From Deltaproteobacteria bacterium (GTDB lineage: Bacteria > Desulfobacterota_B > Binatia > UBA9968): 5,000 nt of DNA. Location: assembly GCA_005879255.1 (NCBI GenBank), contig VBKY01000325.1:1-5000 (forward strand). Direction: 5' to 3'. The notes under the pieces were generated by a model. That model was not told where the DNA came from, did not search any database, and saw nothing but the letters and a program-made list of their open reading frames with translations. Shown here piece by piece: positions 1 through 5,000 of the stretch. The stretch's first letter is position 1. The number at the start of each line of letters is the position of its first letter. Both the position numbers and the translations under genes were made by a program.

Positions 1-824
1 TTACGTTCAACGCGCCGGTGAAGCCGGTCGAGTACATGGTCGAAGTCGCGCGCTCCATCGAGCAGGACGCCACCGAAGAGGTCGGCTTCACGCCGCCGAT
101 GGATTTTCTGATCACCGGCGGGACGATCTCGAAAACGCTACACGGCAAAGACGAGCTGAATTTTTATTCCGAATATGTCTCGGCGCTCAAGTGGGGCGGC
201 CGGCGACGCTTCGTGAACCTGCAAACCAATGGCCAAGATAAAGAAACCATGAAGCGTTACCGGGCTGCGGGCGTGGATTGTCATCACTCGAACATGGAGG
301 TGTGGGACAAGCAGCTGTTCGAATGGATCAACCCGGGGAAAAACCGGCGCGTGGGTTGGGACGGTTGGGTTCGAAGCCTGATCGATGAGGTGGACGTTTT
401 CGGCGAAGGCAACGTGCGGCCGAATTTCGTTGGCGGCGTCGAGATGGCGAAACCGTACGGCTTTGAGACAGTCAGCGAAGCCGTGAAGTCGACATCGGAC
501 GGCATAGACTTCATGATGAGCCACGGCATCATCCCGCGCTTCAACCAATGGCGCCGCGAGCCCGGTTCCAACTTGGTCTCTCAACACGATCAACCGCCGA
601 TCCCGTTGGAATATTATCTTCAGTTGATGGGCAACTATTACAACAGCTGGAAGAAATACAATCTGCCCATGCCGCGCCGCGAGTGCGTCCACCCCGAGCG
701 GCGTATCGGCTCGGGCCACGGCACCTACGACGACATTCTTCTGCTTAATGAGTTGCCGGATTACGAGGAAGCGTGGGACCGAGGATTTAATGAAGGACTG
801 AAGGGCTGCGTGACGAGGCAATGA
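1..824 (+). CDS. Radical SAM superfamily enzyme, C-terminal part (5' end outside window)
   Basis: The reading frame is open from the left edge (first full codon at 3) to a TGA at 822-824, so the gene starts upstream; the GTG at 18 is probably internal. What is seen: an ITGGT segment (111-125) after a hydrophobic strand, matching the GGE-type SAM-amino-group motif of radical SAM barrels; a NLQTNGQ strand and turn near 216-236; and an HHSNMEVWD segment (282-308) followed by a PGK turn, resembling the HN-x-E/D stretch of the biotin synthase / lipoyl synthase / HydE-like branch. A GGVEMAKPYGFE segment follows, like the later barrel strand of that branch. The CxxxCxxC cluster motif expected in the N-terminal part is not in the window, so the cluster and the exact subfamily cannot be verified. 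The substrate is unknown. The next gene on the same strand starts 155 nt downstream, beyond a repeat-rich gap. Confidence 0.75.
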   Translation, partial: TFNAPVKPVEYMVEVARSIEQDATEEVGFTPPMDFLITGGTISKTLHGKDELNFYSEYVSALKWGGRRRFVNLQTNGQDKETMKRYRAAGVDCHHSNMEVWDKQLFEWINPGKNRRVGWDGWVRSLIDEVDVFGEGNVRPNFVGGVEMAKPYGFETVSEAVKSTSDGIDFMMSHGIIPRFNQWRREPGSNLVSQHDQPPIPLEYYLQLMGNYYNSWKKYNLPMPRRECVHPERRIGSGHGTYDDILLLNELPDYEEAWDRGFNEGLKGCVTRQ

Positions 825-832
825 CAATGAGT

Positions 833-877
833 GTTACAACGGTTCCAATCGTTCCACGAGTTCCAATTGTTTAGTTC
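833..877 (+). repeat. Left arm: tandem 9-bp units GTTCCANNN
   Basis: Three exact GTTCCA cores start at 842, 851 and 860, spaced exactly 9 bp apart. They are flanked by degenerate units in the same phase: GTTACA at 833 and GTTTAG at 869. The three bases after each core vary (ACG, ATC, CGA, ATT, TTC). The core is the reverse complement of the TGGAAC core in the right arm. Confidence 0.8.
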
Positions 878-889
878 GGTCTGATGATT

Positions 890-920
890 CCCTCGCCCGC
901 CATGCGGGCAAGGGTGAGGG
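890..920. repeat. Inner GC-rich hairpin in the loop of the larger inverted repeat
   Basis: GCCCGC (895-900) pairs perfectly with GCGGGC (904-909) across a three-base loop. CCCTC (890-894) can pair with GAGGG (916-920), leaving AAGGGT (910-915) as an unpaired bulge. The form resembles dispersed palindromic (REP-type) repeats. It is not followed by a run of T, so it does not look like an intrinsic terminator on the + strand. Confidence 0.6.
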
Positions 921-927
921 TAACCGC

Positions 928-963
928 TGGAACATTTGGAACGGCTGGAACCGTTGGAACGAG
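928..963 (+). repeat. Right arm: four tandem 9-bp units TGGAACNNN
   Basis: Four exact TGGAAC cores start at 928, 937, 946 and 955, a strict 9-bp period, with variable triplets ATT, GGC, CGT and GAG between them. Because 9 is a multiple of 3, the tract is open in the frame of the downstream gene and would translate as a Gly-Thr-rich repeat. It ends 7 nt before the ribosome binding site of the MmgE/PrpD gene. Confidence 0.85.
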
Positions 964-970
964 TTGTATT

Positions 971-975
971 GAGGA
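971..975 (+). promoter_or_regulatory. Ribosome binding site deciding the MmgE/PrpD start
   Basis: GAGGA sits four bases before the ATG at 980. It supports that start over the in-frame ATG at 884, which would lie inside the repeat element and add 32 residues made largely of repeat-encoded Gly-Thr units. The spacing is slightly short but workable. Confidence 0.6.
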
Positions 976-979
976 AATC

Positions 980-2383
980 ATGATCGGCAGCGGAACGCTC
1001 ACAAAACAAATCGCCGGCTACTTAGCGCGCACGGGATACGAGGCGCTTAATGATGATGCCGCGCGCGCGACCAAGGAACATATTCTTTATACGCTTGGGA
1101 CTATTCTGGCCGGCTCGAGCGCGCCGGGAATCAAGCAGGCACTCGCAGGCGCGCGCGCTTTGAGCGGCGCAAGTCAGGAAAGCACGGTACTCGTGACGGG
1201 AGATAAACTGCCGGCGGCTTCCGCCGCATTGGTCAACGCGACCATGGGGCACAGCCGCGAACTCGACATCAACGACGACCGCATCGCTTACAAGTCGAGC
1301 GTCACGGTCATCCCGGCGGCACTAGCCATCGCCGAAAAAGTCGGGAAAGTTTCGGGCAAAGATTTCATCACGGGTGTTTGCCTCGGCGTCGATTTCGGCA
1401 TTCGCTTGGGACTTGCGACTAATCCGAAACCGGTTAACGCTCGCGCTATCGCGTTGGGGCCATTCGCCGCCGCGGCAGGTTGTGGAAAGATTCTTGCCCT
1501 CGATGAATCGGGGATGCACAACGCGCTCGGGATTGCCTTTTGCCGCTCTACCGTCGCGGGCAATAGCACGGCGGCGCCGTCGTTGACGAAACGGCTCGGG
1601 GTCGGCTTCGCGTCGCAGAGCGGCGTGATTGCCGCTTTGCTTGCGGTGGCGGGATTCCCCGCTGCTGGCGAAGTTTTTCAGGGCTCCGCCGGCTTCTTCC
1701 AAACTTTTTATCAGCAAGAAGGCGATTACGCTGCGCTGCTCGATCAACTCGGGAGCCGCTTTGAAATCGTTTTGGTTGGACCGAAGCCCTTTCCGTCTTG
1801 CCGCTACACCCATTGTGCGGTCACCGCTTGTCTAAGTCTTTTGCGTAAGTATTCGATCAAAGCGAGTGACATTCAGGAAGTACGGGTTCAGATCGGTGAG
1901 CGCGATATGCGCTCCGTGGCCGGCTGGAGTGAGGACGAGAAAAAAAAGAAACGTCGCCCAGAAGGCGTGGTAGACGCTCAGTTCAGCATTCCTTACACCG
2001 TCGCCGCCACTCTTTTGAGTGGTGGGCTGTCGCTGGAAGATTTTACCGACGCGAAGCTGAGGAACGATGAATTACTCGATTTAGCAGCGCGTGTGAAACC
2101 GATTCTTAATCCGGAGCTCGACCACGGAGCGATGGACGTCAAGCCGCAAGTCGTGGAGATCGTGACCCGCGACGGCAAGGTCTTTGGCGAGCGAGTCGTG
2201 TATCCGAAGGGGAATCCAAAGAATCCCGTAACGTCCGATGAACTGGTAGCAGCCTTCCGCGGTATGGCGACCTATTCGGCTAAACCGTTGAGCTCCGACA
2301 AGATCGACGATGCGGTGTCATTGGTGCTCAGACTCGAAGAAGTCCCGGACGTGTCGATTCTGATTCGGCTGCTGACACATTAA
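980..2383 (+). CDS. MmgE/PrpD family protein (2-methylcitrate dehydratase / cis-aconitate decarboxylase-like)
   Basis: The start at 980 gives 467 residues, the usual size for the family; an upstream in-frame ATG at 884 is rejected because its extension is repeat-encoded. Family members are cytosolic and act on small carboxylic acids, by dehydration, decarboxylation or epimerisation. Seen here: an N-terminal helical part with GTILAGSSAPG (about 40-50); GHSRELDINDD (90-100), which corresponds to the family's H-x-x-D-x-DD region; a TKRLGVGFASQSGV segment with Lys204; a KPFPSCRYTH segment (269-278); and a QFSIPY segment with Tyr339 before an A-rich helix. From recall of the cis-aconitate decarboxylase structure, D96, K204 and H278 align with active-site residues, whereas the HPS/HPG histidine appears as Lys105 and the HPT histidine falls in N153-A154 with no His. 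The substrate is therefore uncertain. The basic stretch near 321-326 is encoded by an A8 run without disrupting the frame. The next gene follows after 40 nt, so cotranscription is likely. Confidence 0.88.
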   Translation: MIGSGTLTKQIAGYLARTGYEALNDDAARATKEHILYTLGTILAGSSAPGIKQALAGARALSGASQESTVLVTGDKLPAASAALVNATMGHSRELDINDDRIAYKSSVTVIPAALAIAEKVGKVSGKDFITGVCLGVDFGIRLGLATNPKPVNARAIALGPFAAAAGCGKILALDESGMHNALGIAFCRSTVAGNSTAAPSLTKRLGVGFASQSGVIAALLAVAGFPAAGEVFQGSAGFFQTFYQQEGDYAALLDQLGSRFEIVLVGPKPFPSCRYTHCAVTACLSLLRKYSIKASDIQEVRVQIGERDMRSVAGWSEDEKKKKRRPEGVVDAQFSIPYTVAATLLSGGLSLEDFTDAKLRNDELLDLAARVKPILNPELDHGAMDVKPQVVEIVTRDGKVFGERVVYPKGNPKNPVTSDELVAAFRGMATYSAKPLSSDKIDDAVSLVLRLEEVPDVSILIRLLTH

Positions 2384-2423
2384 CGCCCTGTCGCAAAGTC
2401 TATCCCGAGTACACCAAGTTGCC

Positions 2424-3500
2424 ATGCCGAGGCGAATCCCCCTTACGTTTTTGATCGTCGGTCTAAGCCTGTCGATGGCGAGCGTCAACGCTGCAGAGCT
2501 TTTCTATCAAGGAAAGACTCTTCGTGTTATCGTCGCGTCCGCCGCTGGCGGCGGCAGCGACATCGTCGCGCGCTTGATGATGCGCCATTTGCCACGCCAT
2601 ATTCCCGGCAATCCGACCCTCGTCGTCGAAAATATGCCCGGCGCCGGCGAAATCATCGGCACGAACTACGTCTACGGCAAAGCCAAGGCTGACGGGCTCA
2701 CCGCGCTGTTCGCCACCGGCACGCCGATCAATCAGTTGATAGAGTTGCCCGGCATCGAGTTCGACGTCACGAAAATGCCGATCATCGGCGGCAGCTCCGA
2801 GTCCGTCGCCGCATTCGTTAGAACAGACAAAACCGGCGTGAAATCGGCGCGCGATCTGCTGAACCCCAAAGCGCCCATCGTCATCGGCGGCTCGGGCTAC
2901 GGCTCGATCAAAGATGTGTCGATGCTGGCGGCGATGAATCTACTCGGGGTAAAAAATCCGACTTACGTAACCGGCTACGGCGGCGCCGGCCCGATCCGTC
3001 TCGCCTATGAGCGCGCCGAAGTGAACTTCACGCAAGAGACCGCCGTCGGCATCTCGCGCTCGGTGCTTCCGTGGGTGCGTGAAGGCTGGACGACTGTTCT
3101 CTACCAAGTCGGTTTTCTTGACGGCAAAGGTAATGTCGCAAAAGATCCGGCATGGAAAGAGCTGCGCATCGACGCGCCGTCGATCGCTGAAGTCTATCGC
3201 TCGCTATACGGAAGAGATGCCGCGGGACCCGCCTGGGAAGCGGAGAAGGCTTTGATCGGTGGCTACTCGCTGACACGAATGATGGCAGTCGCGCCCAAGA
3301 CACCCCCAGCGCTCATCGCCGAGTTGCGCCAAGCGTTTCAGGTGATGAGTAAGGACCAAGCCTTCTTAGCGGAATGGACCAAGAGCCAAGGCTCCCCGCC
3401 GCGCTTGGTGCCCGGCGAAGAAGCCGGCAATATCGCCGCCTCGATCCTCAAAGCGCCCAAGGAAGCGGTGAACATTTTGAAAAAACTCTCGGCGCCGTAA
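2424..3500 (+). CDS. TctC/Bug-family periplasmic solute-binding protein
   Basis: A protein of 358 residues with a Sec-type signal peptide: a basic start (MPRR), a hydrophobic core (about 5-18) and likely cleavage after VNA (23) or the next Ala. The mature part opens with FYQGKTLRVIV, then AAGGGSDIVAR (40-50), the glycine-rich first ligand-contact loop of the Bug fold, and HIPGNP...VENMPGAGE (59-76), which is typical of the family. The family binds carboxylates such as citrate, other di- and tricarboxylates or aromatic acids in the periplasm and can serve the tripartite TctABC transporter. It is somewhat longer than the common size of about 320 residues, as in the subgroup carrying the HIPGNP and NMPGAG motifs. 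No TctA or TctB gene is visible, so it is an orphan within this window. No convincing Shine-Dalgarno precedes the ATG; no better in-frame start is seen. It lies 40 nt after the MmgE/PrpD gene and 7 nt before the next binding protein. Confidence 0.9.
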   Translation: MPRRIPLTFLIVGLSLSMASVNAAELFYQGKTLRVIVASAAGGGSDIVARLMMRHLPRHIPGNPTLVVENMPGAGEIIGTNYVYGKAKADGLTALFATGTPINQLIELPGIEFDVTKMPIIGGSSESVAAFVRTDKTGVKSARDLLNPKAPIVIGGSGYGSIKDVSMLAAMNLLGVKNPTYVTGYGGAGPIRLAYERAEVNFTQETAVGISRSVLPWVREGWTTVLYQVGFLDGKGNVAKDPAWKELRIDAPSIAEVYRSLYGRDAAGPAWEAEKALIGGYSLTRMMAVAPKTPPALIAELRQAFQVMSKDQAFLAEWTKSQGSPPRLVPGEEAGNIAASILKAPKEAVNILKKLSAP

Positions 3501-3507
3501 CCGAACC

Positions 3508-4512
3508 ATGAAACTTCTGAACAACACCAGAGCTGCGTTCATCGGTGCGCTATTCGTCTTCATCGTGCAATGCGGCTTATGCACACCGAACGCAATCGCC
3601 GTTGACAAACTGCGGATCGGCTACGGGGCGCCCTCCGTCACGATGTCGATGCTCTGGATCACCAAAGAAGGAAAACTGTTTGAGAAGAATGGCTTGGACG
3701 TAGAGGTCCTTTATTTGGAAAGTGCCTTGGTGCAGCGCGCGCTGATCGCGGGCAATATCGCGATGGGTCAGATGACCGGATCACTGATGGCAGCGCCTAA
3801 ATTGCAAGGGGCGGATTTGGTTATGGTCTCGAGCTTTTTGAATAATCTTTTGTATCGCTTAGTCGCACGCCCTGAGATCAAATCGGTGGCCGATTTGAAA
3901 GGAAAACGCATCGGCGTTTCGCGCTTTGGAGCAGGAGCCGATCGAGCGACAAGGCTCTTGTTGACGAAACTCGGCCTCAACCCAGAAAAGGACGTCGTGC
4001 TTATACAGATTGGCGGCAGTCCGACGCGGATTGCCGCCTTATCGGCCGCGTCCATCGATGCAACCATAGTCGACCCGCCTGATCACAAGAGACTCCAAGA
4101 GGCCGGTATGAGAATCTTGGCGAACATGGAGGAAATGAAAATTCCATTTCAGCACACCGGTCTGGTGACAACGCGAGCCCAAGTCTCCCAGTCACCCGAT
4201 CTCGTTCGCAGGGTCGTGAAATCGTTTATCGACGGCATTCAATTCATGACCATCAATCCGGAAGTGTCCAAGCGAGCGTTTCGCAAATACATGCGCCTGC
4301 AGCAGGAACGCGAGCTTGACGATGCCTATCAACTCTTGCGCAGTTTCATGCCGAGAAAGCCCTACCCCACGGTGGAAGGATTCAAAGCAGTGTTGGCCGA
4401 GCTGGCCGAACAAATCCCCATGGCGAAAACCGCCGACCCCAAGGATTTCATTGACACCCGATTTCTCGAAGAGTTCGATCGCTCCGGCTATATCGATGGA
4501 CTTTACCGCTAA
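3508..4512 (+). CDS. NMT1/THI5-like ABC transporter substrate-binding protein
   Basis: A protein of 334 residues with an N-terminal export signal: MKLLNNTR, a hydrophobic core (about 9-21) and probable cleavage after AIA (31). The mature part begins DKLRIGYG, followed by WITKEGKLFEKNGLDVEVLYL (50-70), the classic opening of the SsuA/TauA/NMT1 type-II binding fold. Other family features are the GNIAMGQM segment (82-89), SVADLKGKRIGVSRFGAGAD (126-145), KLGLNPEKDVVL (154-165), and the hinge-region IVDPP (187-191) followed by GLVTTR. The proteins bind small organic solutes (sulfonates, pyrimidine precursors, aromatic or other acids) for an ABC importer; the ligand cannot be read from the sequence. 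Cys22 and Cys25 do not sit in a good lipobox, so a soluble periplasmic protein is more likely than a lipoprotein. The 7-nt gap after the TctC-like gene and the lack of a clear Shine-Dalgarno suggest translational coupling. No permease or ATPase follows; the next gene is convergent. Confidence 0.9.
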   Translation: MKLLNNTRAAFIGALFVFIVQCGLCTPNAIAVDKLRIGYGAPSVTMSMLWITKEGKLFEKNGLDVEVLYLESALVQRALIAGNIAMGQMTGSLMAAPKLQGADLVMVSSFLNNLLYRLVARPEIKSVADLKGKRIGVSRFGAGADRATRLLLTKLGLNPEKDVVLIQIGGSPTRIAALSAASIDATIVDPPDHKRLQEAGMRILANMEEMKIPFQHTGLVTTRAQVSQSPDLVRRVVKSFIDGIQFMTINPEVSKRAFRKYMRLQQERELDDAYQLLRSFMPRKPYPTVEGFKAVLAELAEQIPMAKTADPKDFIDTRFLEEFDRSGYIDGLYR

Positions 4513-4541
4513 ACGTTTCAGAATTTCGTTGGATTGACTGA

Positions 4542-5000
4542 CTATTGCCAAAGTTTATTGAAGAACCCTTCCCGTTCCAGTTCGTTCACGTAACGATTCT
4601 CATAATAAGCTGTCGGAGCGAACTTTTTTGCCGCCGAAGCTTCAATAGACTTCAGGTTCACTAGTTGCTCGACCAATGCCGCCATCGCATCATGTGGCAC
4701 CGTAGCGTCCTTGCTGATCGCATCCAGCGCAAAGCGATAACTTTCCTCCAGCATCTTCTCATCCGTGATCTTTGTATACTTGGCGATGGTTTTCATTGTT
4801 AGATCTTTGTTGTCGAATATACGCCTAATGCCCTCGAAGGACGCCTTGATGAATCGCTTCACCTGCTCGGAGTTCTTCTCTGCGTAAGAGCGCCGGGTCG
4901 CAAGCCCGTTCTCCACAAACGGGATATTCATTTCTCGCAGCTGCTTCGCGCCCACGAGCTCGCGAAAACCATTCTCTCTCAGCAGGACACTTTGCGGTGG
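4542..5000 (-). CDS. NMT1/THI5-like ABC transporter substrate-binding protein, C-terminal part (5' end outside window)
   Basis: The frame is open from the right edge to a TAG at 4542-4544, giving about 152 residues; the GTG at 4953-4955 is internal because homology continues upstream of it. Read from the edge, the protein has a PPQSVLLRENGFREL stretch, then REMNIPFVENGLATRRSYAEK, a KRFIKASFEGI helix and a terminal LEREGFFNKLWQ. These match, in order, the VDPP...EAGMRIL, EMKIPFQHTGLVTTR, RRVVKSFIDGI and FDRSGYIDGLYR segments of the neighbouring binding protein at 3508-4512, so it is the C-terminal lobe of the same family. The signal peptide and first lobe lie beyond the window. It ends 29 nt from the stop of that neighbour in convergent orientation. 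The 29-nt gap (4513-4541) contains no good hairpin with a T-tract, so no intrinsic terminator is annotated. The ligand is unknown. Confidence 0.85.
   Translation of the reverse strand, partial: PPQSVLLRENGFRELVGAKQLREMNIPFVENGLATRRSYAEKNSEQVKRFIKASFEGIRRIFDNKDLTMKTIAKYTKITDEKMLEESYRFALDAISKDATVPHDAMAALVEQLVNLKSIEASAAKKFAPTAYYENRYVNELEREGFFNKLWQ

Larger units (their letters stand above)
833..968. repeat. Nested inverted repeat built from 9-bp units, intergenic
   Basis: This element fills most of the gap between the radical SAM gene and the MmgE/PrpD gene. Bases 842-871 are complementary to 931-960 at 24 of 30 positions, and the pairing extends through TACAAC (835-840) with GTTGTA (963-968) after a one-base bulge. 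A second, GC-rich hairpin lies in the loop (890-920). As DNA it could extrude a cruciform; as RNA it would form a long imperfect stem between the two genes. The arms are themselves short tandem repeats, so the symmetry may come from two oppositely oriented repeat tracts. No transposase or target-site duplication is seen. Possible roles are a REP/MITE-like dispersed repeat, an mRNA-stability or attenuation structure, or a protein-binding array; the sequence alone does not choose between them. Confidence 0.8.

Noticed and set aside
138..827. Long minus-strand open frame opposite the radical SAM gene
   Set aside because: Its translation shows no recognisable family and is rich in Ala, Arg, Val and His as expected for an antisense shadow in GC-rich DNA; the + strand frame has clear motifs.
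890..920. Intrinsic terminator after the radical SAM gene
   Set aside because: The hairpin is GC-rich but is followed by TAACCGCTGG rather than a T-tract, so termination there is not supported.
833..968. CRISPR array
   Set aside because: The repeat period is only 9 bp with three-base variable positions and the arms are oppositely oriented; there are no spacers of CRISPR length.
1322..1813. Minus-strand open frame inside the MmgE/PrpD gene
   Set aside because: It lies wholly opposite a well-supported gene, has an Arg-rich composition without motifs, and is a shadow frame.
1940..1947. A8 run as a possible programmed slippage site or sequencing frameshift
   Set aside because: Family-like sequence continues in the same frame on both sides (VRVQIGERDM before, QFSIPY after), and no alternative frame product is evident.
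3562..3585. Lipoprotein signal in the NMT1/THI5-like protein (Cys22 or Cys25)
   Set aside because: Residues before the cysteines (VQ-C and GL-C) do not fit the lipobox, which needs a small residue at -1; a conventional AIA cleavage site follows.
4513..4541. Bidirectional terminator between the convergent genes
   Set aside because: Only a very weak AACG...CGTT pairing is present, with no stable stem and no T-tract on either strand.

Overview
The window reads as an ordinary bacterial chromosome segment with dense coding and moderately high GC. Four genes lie on the + strand in a probable operon: a radical SAM enzyme, an MmgE/PrpD-family lyase, a TctC/Bug-type periplasmic binding protein and an NMT1/THI5-type periplasmic binding protein. 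A fifth gene, a second NMT1/THI5-type binding protein, is on the - strand, runs off the right edge, and ends tail-to-tail with the fourth. Two Gram-negative type export signals and several solute-binding proteins beside an MmgE/PrpD protein suggest a metabolically versatile, probably uncultivated Gram-negative soil or subsurface bacterium (proteobacterial or Desulfobacterota-like). That placement is a low-confidence inference from gene style only.

Layout: 1-824 is the C-terminal part of a radical SAM enzyme whose iron-sulfur cysteines lie upstream of the window. 825-979 is the only sizeable non-coding gap. It holds a nested inverted repeat: two arms made of 9-bp units (GTTCCANNN on the left, TGGAACNNN on the right) flanking a GC-rich inner hairpin. 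980-2383 is an MmgE/PrpD lyase whose alignment to the family suggests some active-site histidines are replaced. 2384-2423 is a short gap with nothing recognisable. 2424-3500 is the TctC/Bug-like binding protein, followed 7 nt later by the NMT1/THI5-like binding protein at 3508-4512. After a 29-nt gap, 4542-5000 (minus) is the C-terminal part of a second NMT1/THI5-like binding protein.

How the parts may work together (inference): the secreted binding proteins would capture small organic acids or related solutes, and the MmgE/PrpD protein would act on a carboxylic acid derived from them. No permease or ATPase gene is visible, so the transport partners lie outside the window or elsewhere in the genome. 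I do not see a clearly new biological system. The repeat-built hairpin at 833-968, the atypical MmgE/PrpD active site and the pairing of two binding-protein classes are the observations most worth a second look.
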